This document shows, one piece after another, positions 20,540-31,747 of a stretch of DNA of 64,000 nucleotides (position 1 is the first letter of the stretch; each line of letters begins with the position of its first letter). A program made the translations under genes and the position numbers. The DNA comes from Marisa cornuarietis. Its lineage: Eukaryota > Mollusca > Gastropoda > Architaenioglossa > Ampullariidae. The notes below the pieces were generated by a model. The model had not been told where the DNA came from and ran no database searches. It saw nothing but the letters and a program-made list of their open reading frames with translations. The stretch spans positions 1 through 64,000 of the forward strand of contig SMMW01000620.1 of the NCBI GenBank assembly GCA_004794655.1, given 5' to 3'.

Positions 20540-21500
20540 ATTTTTTTTGTCTACATTGGCTGAATTTCCGACCCCCCCCCCATCATTTAACGTGGGATCA
20601 GTTATGTGGTGCTCGCCCATTTTTGTGAAATGCCGGTTAGGAAACCCTAACATTTACTTTTATCTACGAGTTTTTTTCCTTTTTTCTATAGAAGACATTC
20701 ATTTAAATGCCGAGCCCATGCAATTATAACTATTTTTTTTTACAACACATTTACTTACTTGCCTGTTTATCACGTGACCTCAAGCCCGCGTAATTTAAAG
20801 ACCGAGGAACTTTTGGGCGGTTTTTAAAGTGGTTTCGCCGGTGGAAGGGAAAGTAGGTTGTATTACACATAATGTGACAATTTGTGGTCAGTCGCTCCCA
20901 ACCGGTCTACAAGCAAGTACGGATGAGAAAGACATTTTATTGCTAGGCTAGTCAGCAGTGGCTATTGTCGGAGTAGCAACTGTAGACGACTGACCGCCTG
21001 AGTGAACTCCTACCTCCCTTCGCATTGGCGAAACCATTATCTTTCCGCCATCATTGAATCCAAACATGTCAAAACGGCAACTGAACAAACTTTACAAGAG
21101 ACATGAACGGGCAACTAAAAGTGTAGTAAACTATCATTACACAAATGGAGAGAGCATGATTTTTTTGCTAGATTTTACGAGTACACATACTTTGACCGCG
21201 TTCGGTTATCTGATAAACCGTTATTTCTGGATAATGTCGTAAGTCGCCATGTTAAATAACGTAAATTTTATAACATTGCTTTTGACTGGTTTATATTAAT
21301 GTCCAGTATGGAGTTGTGTGCCGTTAACGGATGTTTGTATGTAAAAAAACAAATTGGTAACGTCTGAGCTTTAGCTATGACGTCTTTACAGCCCCGAACA
21401 AGTGAAAGCGATACGGGCTCGGGCCCGTCCAGTTTGGACGATCAGGTATGCCAGCTGTGTCTTACAAAAATCAGGCTGATTGCACAACATGTTTTTAAAC
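20540..21500 (+). repeat. Duplicated block carrying a putative first exon
   Basis: Other copies: 28500-29180 plus 31730-31950, and 54240-54755. It contains a cacgtg E-box (20771-20776) in a promoter-like GC-richer stretch, the exon candidate starting at 21066, and a small exon-like stretch 21392-21445. Beyond 21500 the sequence is AT-rich with no recognisable gene until 22080. Confidence 0.6.
21066..21125 (+). other. Putative first coding exon (MSKRQLNKLYKRHERATKSV)
   Basis: An ATG-initiated basic stretch ends at a GTAAAC donor-like site. The second copy (29014-29073) keeps the frame with conservative changes (KKHKRATKCV). Downstream in both copies lie small exon-like stretches with good ttttacag acceptors: 21392-21445 (54 nt, PRTSESDTGSGPSSLDDQ if phase 0) and 31836-31877 (42 nt, ACNDDNEGPSTSQE). 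Such basic N-termini followed by Ser/Asp/Glu-rich linkers occur in many nuclear or transposase-derived proteins, but I do not recognise this one. Splicing is inferred only. Confidence 0.3.
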
Positions 21501-22081
21501 CTTAAAACTGTTCTAAGGAAGCACAATCTCTTTTCTGCCATTTAGATGCATTGCACAAGAACGTACACAAAATTGACAGGACAGAATGTCAGACAACTTT
21601 ATCTTACTTATTAAAACAGTTTTAGTTTAAAAAAATTCTAAAATGTTGGTGTGTACTTTAAGCAGATTATCTAAATAGATTCATGACCTGAAAGTGTTTA
21701 AAATTAGAAATGTGCTGTGCAACTTGCCCCAGGACTTTTGATTTTGGGTTTTGTTTTGTTTTTTAATTTAAAAACATGTGTACCTTCCATACAAAGACAG
21801 GTTTTTTTTCAGAGCAGCCTTTAGGCCAGGTTTGGCTAGTTTCTACCAATTTTCTCCGCAACGGTTATTTAAAATTGTATTTCTTTTATTTTATAACGGC
21901 CAGGTATTTCAACTATAGTATGTTATACTATTGTATAGTCAATCTATTTAGTAGCTTAATACCTCGAGTGGTGAATGTTTATACAAGTGTTTATACAGCC
22001 AGCGATGGTGAGTTTTTATCACTCCAACGCTTTTTATTCCAGCTTTTATTATTACATCAAGATCTTATTAACAATATTACA

Positions 22082-22131
22082 CTAGTCAGTCAGTCGGATA
22101 GATGCAGCAGCTGACAGGGCCCGCCACTCTT
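22082..22131 (-). mobile_element. RTE-1 3' end scrap (about 50 bp)
   Basis: cagtcagtcag tail plus cagcagctgacagggcccgc matches the extreme 3' end of RTE-1 (44243-44333). Extreme 5' truncation. The flanking 21500-22080 and 22132-22850 hold no recognisable gene. Confidence 0.75.
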
Positions 22132-22859
22132 GCAAAACTGAATGAAAGATTAGGTAGCTGGAGTATTTAAAGATTATTTTCTGTATGGTGATGTTGATAA
22201 TTTTGCCTGCTTGTTTGGTATAAAACATAGATTTATCGATAAGGCTGTGAGCATTATTTCAATATTAACATATATTTTATCTGGTATGTGTTTCAGGCTG
22301 AAGCAACCGAGAGGGCCCAATCCTCCAGGTATGATATAGCATATGTAACTGAGTGGCGAATCAATCGTCCATAGCTCCGCGCTATCATTTAATTACTCCC
22401 ATCCTACCACAATGCAGCTCTGTCGTCTGCCAGATGGTCTCTGCTGAAAGGAGTGTGACGCGCCAGTCCTCCCCCCTTACAAAATGACGCTGCTATCATG
22501 TACGGTAGTTTCCATCGGCAACACAACCATTACAGTTTGTCTTGCCCTGACTTTAATCTAGGAAATGTACATGAGAAACTGACCTCATTGCACAGATCAG
22601 AAATTCCCTGTCAGTTTGATAGGCAACATGTCGAAGTCCGTAAATCGTACATAGGAGTAAATAAGACACAAAAATATGCATTGTGGGAGTATCAGAAACA
22701 AAATAAGAAAAATATGCAAAGACATACCGTCAAAATATTTTTTATTTATGCAGGTATACTATCAAGTCAAACATAAATGTGATATTGTCCCCAATGTACA
22801 TACTAGCCATAAATCCTGTTTGGTCATCTGCAATCAGTAGTGGTAGTATTTTTTAATAC

Positions 22860-23440
22860 GTGTGGCTATACATTATCTGGCAGGCCATGTATCCTCACAA
22901 AATCTCATCGTGAATATTGTTCCAGACTGTTTATCTCCTCTTTCTGCTCTTTTGTGAGTGAGGTTAGACCAGTGATTTCTTCTTTCATTTCTTTCATTTG
23001 CATTTGAAGAGCTTCTATTATTCTTTTTAAATCATCATTTTCTTTTTTTTTAGTTTGAAGATAGTGCTCGTTAATAACTCAATTTTGTTATCAATATGTT
23101 CCGTCAGTGAGCGACGTCATCTTCTACTTGCTTTCTCATAACCTTAGTAGTTCTTTGTAGATTTTCCAGTCGGTCTGCTATCTCACTGTTTGTAATGTTA
23201 ACAGACGGAAAAACTTGGGTCAGGAGGGTTTTTTGGTCACGCGATTGAGATTGACATGTTTGACTGATGTAATTGTCTCCCTTCTCTCGCTGTCCTCTCT
23301 CTTTCCCTTCCAATTCTCCATTTAGTCTTTCGTGCAGTCCAAAAGCTTAAAGAAGAGGAGTAACAAACACCACAGTGTAACACCACACTGCCCAGCCGCC
23401 CTCGACTGAGATGATAACAATTCGCCAATTTAACTACCTT
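22860..23440 (-). pseudogene. LINE ORF1 coiled-coil fragment (copy 1)
   Basis: The minus-strand reading gives SEIADRLENLQRTTKVMRKQ, then DLKRIIEALQMQMKEMKEE and EEINSLEQYSR, a leucine/charged heptad coiled coil ending in the LEQYSR motif that in LINE ORF1 proteins introduces the RRM domain. A frameshift near 23110 separates the N-terminal part. The paralogue at 32870-33480 is intact across that point. The RRM and pol are absent. Confidence 0.6.
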
Positions 23441-23459
23441 GCCACAGTTTCCACTTTCC

Positions 23460-24220
23460 TTTATAATAAATTATTCTCCATTGGAAATATGGACGCAATC
23501 TATAGACGTTGTAACACAGATGTGTTTATTCCACCAACACAGGCCATAAGAGGTTTTTCTTTAAGTAAATAATAGCATTTCGTTCACACCGAGGTACAGG
23601 CGTGTCCTACTTCCGCCATGACCATCGCTCACCATCAAAGTAAGATAAAGTTGTTTAGTCTGACTATCTATCCACTCAGTACAATTTTTTGTATGTTTTT
23701 TGTGCAAAGAATCTAAATGGCAGAGAAAAGAGTTTGCTTCATTAGAACCTATTTAAGGTTTAGAAACATATTGTGCACCCAGCGCTAGAACATCTGTTAT
23801 TTGATTTTTCACAGAGAGAGAGAGGGACACCAGTGGACAAGATAAGCTCTTCAAACACCGTGACTCTTTCACATGCTGCAAATCATATATAAATAACAGT
23901 AGCAGGACTGGATTTCGGTGAAACTGTATTAGAGAGATTAAGCTACGTGTAAGAGCAAGTGTGTTGAATCTGAGGCTACTTTTGCAAAACATTATGTTAT
24001 TGAGATAAGTTCAGACTTCAAAGTTCAGAGGGTCATGAGGATATGTTGTCCAGTTCATATGGAAGCAAAGGAAGAAAAAGATTTAATAATTTGAAAATTG
24101 TACTGAAAAGGTCTGCTGTTTAATCACTAAAATAAGTAATGCTTGCAACAGTCTTTTGCTTTATTAGTGTATATTTTGATGACATTATCTTTCTAAAAGT
24201 GATTGTAATTAGTGTATTTG
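23460..24220. other. AT-rich stretch without recognisable genes
   Basis: I see no coding signature, only short AG and AT runs (for example 23814-23826). From about 24090 it resembles the intronic flanks of the cassette exons at 24500-24670. Confidence 0.4.
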
Positions 24221-24223
24221 CAG

Positions 24224-24723
24224 CATGGCTTCCGCAAGTTGTCATAATGACAGACGGAGGTGGTCAACAAAATAGTAAGCAATCTCTTTACACCTACTAA
24301 AAAATTAGCTGGATTTTAGCAAAAGAGTACCTTATATATACATCTATAATTGAAATCATCATTGCGTCCATACAGACTTGCTTAGATGCACATAGCACAC
24401 ATATAAAACTTGCATGACTTTTGTAGCAAATTATGTTAACATAATTGATAATTTTTGTCATGTTATTGATACGAGAGTTTGCATATCTTCGTGCTTTTTG
24501 TTGTTTAGTGTTACATTAAGTAAGATAAAAGTTTTAATAATTCGAAAATTGAATTAAACAGGTCCAATATGCTGTTTAATAACTAAAATAAGTAATGCTT
24601 GCAACGATGTTTTCCTTTATTAGTGTATATTTTGACACATTATCTTGCTCAAAATCATTGTATTTTGTGCCTTTGCAGCACCTGCCCAAGTATGTATACA
24701 CACCACCAAAGCTGGTAAAAATA
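24224..24723 (+). other. Two tandem cassette-exon-like copies
   Basis: 24224-24274 (51 nt) and 24679-24723 (45 nt) are each preceded by tttgcag and followed by gtaagcaatctctttacacc, inside a duplicated stretch of about 450 bp whose intron-like parts are well conserved. Both lengths are multiples of three; in the same frame they read AWLPQVVIMTDGGGQQN-like and APAQVCIHTTKAGKN-like peptides. This is the pattern of a tandem exon duplication, possibly mutually exclusive exons, upstream of the terminal exon at 25110. A decayed transposon repeat is an alternative explanation. Confidence 0.3.
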
Positions 24724-25109
24724 GTAAGCAATCTCTTTACACCTGTAGAAAAATTAGCTGGATTTTAGCAAAAGGATGCCTAATATATATATATATAATT
24801 AGATTCATCCTTGCGTCCATACAGACTTGCTTAGATACACAAAGCACACATGAACTTTGATGACTTTTTGTTTTTAGCAAAGGTAGCAAAATGTTAACAA
24901 AATTGATAATTTTTGTCGTTATTGACACGAGAGTTTGCGTCTCCTTGAGCTTTTTGTTGTTTAGTATTACTTCTTATTAAGTAAGAGAAAGTTTCAATAA
25001 TTCAAATATTGGACTAAAAAAAGTCCAATATGCTGTTTAATGCTTGGAACAGTTTACACAAACTGATCGTCTGTGTAACTGCATAAAACAAATTCTTTTT
25101 CATTTCAAG

Positions 25110-25651
25110 GTGTCGCAGCCCGAGAAGCCCTACCCGTACAGCCTGGCCGACATGTTCACAGGCCTGACGAGAGGGGGGAAGGACAGGGGGGTCTGTTGTA
25201 CCCGGGCCCGCAGTTGTGAAGGGGGGCCCGGCCTTGGTCAGTGGATTTTTTCCTTCTTTTCCTTTCTCTTTTTCTTTTAAGGAAAGGTTGACGCAACATT
25301 CCTCACTCTGGGGTTCTTTTTCTATGGAATGGGGTACTACGTACAGGTTTGATCTTTTAACATCATTTGTTCTCATTTACTAACCCCTAACCTGTAAACA
25401 ACTCTATGTTCAAGTAGAGATAAAAATCTTAGTGCACTTGTCCTAATTTTGTAGTTTATGTTACGTTACTGAATGAAATAAACATATTGATAAATTGTAA
25501 ACATATTATTATATACTGGGAAAATAATTTACGATTACAATTACAAGGGGCCCGGCCAAGTCATCTGCCCCGGTCCCGTGCTGGCTCTCGGCGGCCCTGC
25601 ATGTTCATGGGGGATCACGCCAACCCTTTCAACCCTCCCTTGACTGTTTGA
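25110..25651 (+). pseudogene. Terminal exon disrupted by a hAT MITE
   Basis: After a tttcatttcaag acceptor the exon reads VSQPEKPYPYSLADMF, is then broken by a 441-bp hAT-type insertion, and resumes to a TGA at 25649-25651. The uninterrupted copy (56825-56917) is open for 30 codons to the same stop. I do not recognise the protein. Three or more amino-acid differences separate the copies, so it is unclear whether either is under constraint. The insertion makes this copy's terminal exon defective unless it lies in a dead gene. Confidence 0.45.
25159..25599. mobile_element. Non-autonomous hAT element (441 bp) with 8-bp TSD
   Basis: Termini CAGGCC…GGCCCTG, with subterminal gagag and gggccc motifs on both sides, are flanked by a perfect 8-bp TSD catgttca (25151-25158 and 25600-25607). 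The empty site is preserved at 56867-56874 in the paralogous exon. No coding capacity. A T/C-rich central run lies at 25246-25280. Confidence 0.85.
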
Positions 25652-25934
25652 TTAACTGAACGTTAATGAAACCTACAAATATGTGGCTTTGTAAACAACG
25701 TTAGTATTTTTCCAGTAGTTCCATGTTTCTACATTTGAAAAATATTGTTTGACCTTTTTAGTTAATAAGATTCATTTGAATTGTTATTGTAACTGTGTTG
25801 TCAGATGTTGGTTGCACATGCGAGTGAAAGAGTTTACCTGCGCAGGAGCGTGAAGAGAACTAAAATAGCAGGTTTCCTCACCAGATAGCGAGCTGAATAT
25901 GCTTCACCAAAGACATGAAATGGGAGAATATACA

Positions 25935-26540
25935 AAGCAACTAAGCGTTTAAGCTTTTATTTAAATTTTACCTGACCATCAATCGAGTGACAGTTCTCTT
26001 TGCGGAAGATTTCATAAAGACCACAGCAGCCATGTTTAACAAGCCTCCAGGGAGAACAGTCCGTAGTTTAGCGGTATGAACCGAGAAGCTGGTAATTCTG
26101 CATTTGCTGATCACTTTAGGGCCTGGCAGCACTCCGCTTAGACAGGACTAGAATCTTGCTGGACATCACGTGAGAGTTCCCAGCAAGCCTAGCAGGGGCC
26201 GAAACTTACCGGAAATTTATTAGATTTTATTTATCCCATAGGGCAAATGTACTTTTTAATTTCCTCGAGCGTTTTTAAGTATAAAACATATGGAGCTACT
26301 TCTCATCATTTGAAAAATATTCTGCGTTCAGATACGAAAACCACATTCGAAAAGTTTTTTTTCCTTGTTTACTAGTTAATTGAATAAGACCACGTACTGG
26401 CGACAGCCATTCTCATGCACATGGCAGCCACAATGACCCAGACCTTCATGTTTCCCTTCTAAAACAACGATCTAGATTTGAAGGCTTCCTCAGAAGACCT
26501 CAGAATTCACGATGAAACACAAAGAAGATTAGGATATCTT
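25935..26540. repeat. Duplicated block with MKVW signal-peptide exon and an exon-like plus-strand stretch
   Basis: Other copies: 33480-33970 and 58083-58680 (the last lacks the signal-peptide exon). On the plus strand a stretch at 26008-26065 reads MFNKPPGRTVRSLA and ends at a gtatga donor-like site; in the 33.5 kb copy it follows a proper tttttgcag acceptor (here ctttgcgg). It may be an exon of another gene, but I cannot identify it. Confidence 0.45.
26398..26449 (-). CDS. Signal-peptide exon of a paralogous secreted peptide gene
   Basis: A 52-nt exon encodes MKVWVIVAAMCMRMAVA, a Met-Lys-Val start and hydrophobic run like that of peptide genes A-C, and ends in phase 1 at an A/GTACGT donor, the same phase as genes A-C. 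A CATAAAAG box lies about 90 bp upstream of the ATG. No matching second exon was found on the minus strand to the left, where TEs are dense, so the gene may be broken or its second exon too diverged. The paralogue is 33774-33825. Confidence 0.4.
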
Positions 26541-28250
26541 TTATGCTGTATAACTCAGCTAGTCTCTTGTGGGCTGTAATGAAACATCCGTTTCTATGTC
26601 TAAACAATATATCGATGTTAGAATATTTTTTACAGCATGTCACTGTTGGGTGGTTTCTACAGCATGTCAGTGATGGGAAATTTTTAGAAGGACGTGAAGT
26701 GATGGTTTGCGTGATTGCATACTTGAACTGAATGTTTTGCAGTAATTCTTCTTCACATACATCTGTAATAATTAAGATGGAGTGCTTTAAATAAATTTTA
26801 ACAGAAGAAATAAAATAAAACTATGGAGAGTTAAGTGATAAATAATGTCTGTTCGAGTGTCTTTTGCACGTTAAATACTACTAAACAGCTTGCCAAATAA
26901 AGATCAGTGTGATAATAGTTTAAGCAGATCAATCAATCAATCAATCAATCAATCCTCTTCGTGGTAGTTGCGCATAAGGTCTGAACCAGAGCCCGCCTCT
27001 GATGTCGATCGGCTGAAACCCGCTCCAGGCGACCCCATGTCCAGCCCTTTCCTTTCATCTCCCTTTCCACTGTTCTTCTCCAGGTTTCCTTTGGGCGGCC
27101 TCGTTTTCTTCGGCTGTTTGGAGTCCATCGTAGGGCGATTCTGGAGAGGTCTGCTGTCTGCTGGCGAAGCACATGTCCAATCCGTCGCCAACGGCTTCGT
27201 TGAACCTGCGTGGTGATGGATTCGGTTTCAGTTCTTGGGTGGAGTTCTTCATTGGTGATGGTGTTTGGCCAAAAGATGTTAAGTATGCGCATGAGGCATC
27301 TATTTTGGAAGACGTCAAGCTTGTTACCGATGTTTTTGGTCATCTTCCATGATTCTGATCCATAAAGGGGGACAATAGCAAACGAAATTTTTAGCAAAAA
27401 TATTAATCAGCAGTACGGAAATCAATAAGCAAAGCAATAAGTATAGATCAGCTGCATCGCATAATAACATTCGTTTTTTTGTGGAACAACAACAACGTCA
27501 TCTGATCATCATTCACAACTTTTCCCACTGACACAACGGATTTCCGTCTAAACTGACTCCACGGGTTTTTGCCAAAACAAAAGCGTGTGAATGCTGCTAT
27601 GATCGAGGCAGATAAAGTGAAAGAGATTTTATGATATACAGATTTCATTCATAACTACTGAGGTTGTCAGTGAATATATTAGTAGAGTTTGTAGATAATT
27701 TTGTTGCCATGCTTTTTACTCACAAAAGAGGTAACACCTCTTTTTTTAATGTCTTTTAGTACCATGATGTTCACTGAAAAAATATACACTACCGGGGCGT
27801 GGAATTCTTTTTCCCACATGAGATATCTCATTTTATCAGTGGAAGCATCCCAAAACGTTCATGCTGGTACTATATAGGGATTTATAAAGTTGGGCTACTG
27901 TAATTTAAGGACTGGACTCTCTCAGTTGCCAATCGACAATTGTAATTCACGATCGATTTTAATCACAGATTAACATGCAGTATCGCCGACACCTTGAGTC
28001 AATTTATGCTTGACAGTTACTGTTCTCTATATGTAGCTAAAGTAAAGCTCTATTGATAAACAGTTAGATCAAGACCAAACTAACATTCTTTATTAAAACA
28101 AGCCGATCAGAAAACTTTCTGTAAACACTAAGCAACAAACAACACCAAGGAATAAAGATCACGTGATAAACAATGTGAAACAGTTTTATAAGAGAAGAGG
28201 CTGAATGAATCTCGCACTTATAGGGAGGTTTGCATAAAAAGTATACTAAA
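26540..28250. repeat. Partial copy of unit 8660-9980
   Basis: Aligns with 8660-9980 except for the LINE fragment at 26929-27370, and lacks the genes. It ends at aaagtatactaaaa, beyond which each copy continues differently. Confidence 0.85.
26929..27370 (-). mobile_element. RTE-like LINE 3' end, 5'-truncated, with (ATCA)n tail
   Basis: The minus-strand ORF 27397-26945 carries a LINE pol C-terminus: NRCLMRILNIFWPNTITNEE, WRRIGHVLRQQTADLSRIAL, RKRGRPKETWRRTVEREMKG, WGRLERVSADRHQRRALV. It ends in a tail of TGAT repeats at 26929-26953. The paralogous sites (9103, 55950) lack it. No clear TSD. Related to, but distinct from, RTE-B at 51925-53083. Confidence 0.85.
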
Positions 28251-28254
28251 AAAA

Positions 28255-29180
28255 ATTATCATATCGCAATTCTTACTTAACGCTGCTGTGTAAATCTGAT
28301 TTTAATAATCGTACAGTTATCGCAGTGAACATGTATGGATTGCACTGACCTTTTATGGCATATTTCGCGTGCACTCCGATTGGCTGAATTTCCGCCCCCT
28401 CCCCCTTTCTCATGTGGGAAAAAGAAATCCGCTACTTGGCAAAAGAGGACAAAGAGATTGGGGCTGCAATGACTTTTTATGGCATATTTTCCGTGCACTC
28501 TGATTGGCTGAATTTCCGACAACCCCTTCCCCCCCACCAATTAACGTGGGATCAGTTCGGTGGCGCTCGCCCATTTTTGTGAAATACCGGTTAGGAAACC
28601 CTAACATTTACTTTTATCTTCGAGTTTTTTTTCCATAGAAGACACTCATTTAAATGCCAATCCAATGCAATCATCACTATTTGATTTTACAACACATTTA
28701 CTTACTTGCCTGTTTATCACGTGACCTCAAGCCCGTGTAATTTAAAGACCGAGGAACTTTTTGGGCGGTTTTTAAAATGGTTTCGCCCGTGTAAGGGAAA
28801 GTAGGTTGTATTACACATAATGTGACAACTTGTGGTCAGTCGCTCCCAATTGGTCTACAAGCAAGTACGGAAGAGAAAGATATTTTATTGCTAGGCTAGT
28901 CAGCAGCGGCTATTGTCGGAGTAGTAATTGTAGACGATTGACCGCCTGAGTGAAATCCTACCTATCCTCGCACAGGCGAAACCATTATCTTTCCGCCATC
29001 ATTGAATCCAAACATGTCAAAACGGCAACTGAACAAACTCTACAAGAAACATAAACGGGCAACTAAATGTGTACGTAAACTATCATTACACAAATGGAGA
29101 GAGCATGATTATTTGCTAGATTTTACGAGTACACATACTTTGACCGCGTTCAGTTATACGATAAACCGTTATTTATTTAT
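28255..29180 (+). repeat. Duplicated block (second copy of 20540-21250) with putative first exon
   Basis: It has an internal duplication (28325-28400 and 28455-28520: tttttatggcatatttt.cgtgcactc.gattggctgaatttcc), then the same promoter-like stretch as 20760-21060 and the exon candidate at 29014-29073. It is interrupted after ccgttattt by a LINE. Confidence 0.7.
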
Positions 29181-29184
29181 GTGG

Positions 29185-31716
29185 AAACGAGGCTGCCCCT
29201 GACAGGCTGAGCTGCTTTGTTCTCCGTCGATTTTTTTCCATTTTCTCGTGCAAAGTCTTTGTTTATTCGTACCTATATGTTTTTTTTTAGTTGCAACTTG
29301 TATTTGTTTCCCTTTCCTTTGTTATTTTTTTACTACCTGAAATTGTCTCGCTTTCTGTTTTTTGTTGTGGATTTTACTTTTAACGGTTACTTTCTCCGTC
29401 ATTACATAGATTTTAGATCTGATTTTTTAAATCTCGTTTTCTTGTTGCTCGTTCTGTTTTCCCTTCTCTGAAACTTAGCCAAACTTTAAAAACTCATCAA
29501 TTCTAATAGCTTTTATTTGTATAATAGTTTTCATTTGAAAATAATCCAGATTTTATTTCAACAACCCTTTGGTCGACGCATGTTGAATTATGACAAGACA
29601 GTTTGTCTACACGACATCTCAGTTAGCATTGTTGAACCCCCTTGCTACTCTTAAACTTCCAGCCTGTTTAGTAGACACCTTGAGGAGACTTTCCCTTTAT
29701 CATGATTCTGTGAATGTTGACACGCCATCGAGAAAACGGATTCGAATCTGTCGCTACTGTGCTGGTCGTCGTAAACAGCGTCCTTTGAAAAAATCCATCA
29801 CCTGCTCTGCCTCTAGTCGTTATTCTGTCTCGTGCCTCTCTTTACCTGATTCTGAGACTGATTCTGGTATTGTGAAAGCTTCGCTGTGTGTTGTCAACTC
29901 TCTGGTGAATCATGTTTCCACCGCACATCAGCATCGGCGCGATGAGAGTGAACCAGTTAATGTCATCACCTGCTGGAAACACGACCGACGAAATCAACAT
30001 GGTCGTATGAGAACAGGAGACTGCCCAGTTTCTCTAAGCACCAAACGAAGTACAAATGGTGGGAGAAAGAAATGTGACCTCAATTTTAATGAGAATTTTT
30101 CTTTGGCTAAAAGTGAGCTCTCAGTAGAAAAGAAAAATGTGACAAGTATATGTGTTGGCCACTTAAATGTGCAATCAGTCTGCAACAAGGCTGTCGACAT
30201 TCATGATTTATCCTGCTGGGTAAGAACTGTTCCGGAACTAGTCCGGTTCTTCCTGAGGTGGATGACAAGTCAGCTGCTGATCAGCTGTCTTCTTTCTTTA
30301 TTAAAAAGATAAAGTACATTAGTGCTGGACTTGAGAGTGCAGCTTGTGAGTTGCCAGAGTGTGAGGAAGATTATTCTGTGCCATTTGCTGCTGTTCCGCT
30401 GACTTCTTTCACGGTTATTGATGAGAGCTACTTGTAGAGAGATCAACTAAAACTTCATGTGCTGTGGATCCTATACCAACTAAATTAATTATTCATTTTG
30501 GACAATATTAATGCCAGTTTGAGAGCAGGATGTGTCCCACGGTGTTTTAAACAGGCCGTTGTGAAGCCCTTGTTGAAGAAGGCAAACCTGGATCCCTATG
30601 ATTGTAAAAAACTATCGTCCAGTATCAAATTTATCATATATTTCCAAGTTACTTGAGAGGGTGGTCGCAGACCAGCTTATGACCTATTTTATGTGTTCGT
30701 TACTATTTTCGGTATACACTTCACAGCTTCGACGTGTAATTGAACGTTTCCAGATGGGACGTCAGTTCTTTGCTGATGACACACAGATACTCAACATTTT
30801 TCTCCCTGACCCAGCAGTGGCTAGGATTGCTCTTCAATGACTTGAATCTTGTTGTGTTGCGGTGAAGGCGTGGATGACCAGGAATCGCTCTAAGCTCAAC
30901 GACGACAAGACAGAAGCGTTACTGTGCTGCCCCAGGGCTAAAAGGGAGCAGATCGGCATTAGTGATGTGCAGGTCGGTGACGCCTCCATAGCCTTTGCTG
31001 ACTGTGTACGGGACCTCGGGCTGTTTATTGATGCAGAGCTCTCCATGTGCTACCATGTTAGTTCTGATGTGGCAAACTGCTGCTACGTTTTGATGACTTT
31101 AGGTAGATTACGGCCCATGCTGACTCAGACTGCTGCCAACTCACTTGCTGTGGCTACCATCATAGACTGGACTGCTGCAATAGTGCATTTTGGGGGGTAT
31201 ATCTGCTACGCAGTTAGATCGACTCCAAAGAGTTCAAAACACAGCCGCCAGGATTGTCTCCCGTGCAAAGTCATCCACTGAGCACATCACGCCTATCCTA
31301 CAGAGCCTTCAATGGCTCCCAGTGAACAAGCGCATTGATCACAAAGTGCTTTCAATTGCTCAGTCCTGCATGTTTAAAACTGCTCCTGACTATTTACAAG
31401 AGGTAGTTCCTGCTTACTAGCCGTCATGTGGTCTGCGCTCTGGCTCCCAGTCACGCTTCTGTCTCCTTGCAGTGGAAGACACAAACAAGAAACGCACTGG
31501 AGCCAGGGCCTTCAAAAACGCGGCACCTAAGCTGTGGAATGCTCTGCCATCGTCGCTCTCCAACATCACCTCAGCAACCATGTTTCGGAAAAGACTGAAG
31601 ACTCATTTGTTTACTTAAGACAGACTTAAACAACCTAGCACCATTTCTGTTTTCATTATTTTTTTACTTTCCTCTTGTTGTCTTGTTTTTTCTTCTCTTC
31701 TGTTTTTGCTGCGAAA
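29185..31716 (+). mobile_element. CR1/L2-like LINE with internal deletions
   Basis: T-rich 5' leader (29217-29580), pol N-terminus (ORF from 29590: FVYTTSQLALLNPLATLKLP, RRLSLYHDSVN, KRIRICRYCAGRRKQRPLKK), and the first strand of the endonuclease (GHLNVQSVCNKAVDIHDL), then a direct jump past the rest of the endonuclease to ELPECEEDYSVPF-type sequence. RT reads NYRPVSNLSYISKLLERVVA, then jumps past motifs A and B to FADDTQIL (motif C). The C-terminus is degraded (SKLNDDKTEALLCCPRAK, APKLWNALPSSLSNITSATM, RLKTHLF). Internal deletions remove most catalytic parts. Confidence 0.8.
29590..30312 (+). pseudogene. CR1/L2-like pol N-terminal ORF (endonuclease deleted)
   Basis: 240 codons. The first about 190 residues are the pre-endonuclease region of a CR1/L2 pol and the start of the endonuclease (CVGHLNVQSVCNKAVD); the last about 40 residues (VPELVRFFLRWMTSQ) are out of frame after an internal deletion. 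Not functional. Confidence 0.7.
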
Positions 31717-31747
31717 TGAGCTTTTGCACTGGTTTATATTAATGTCC

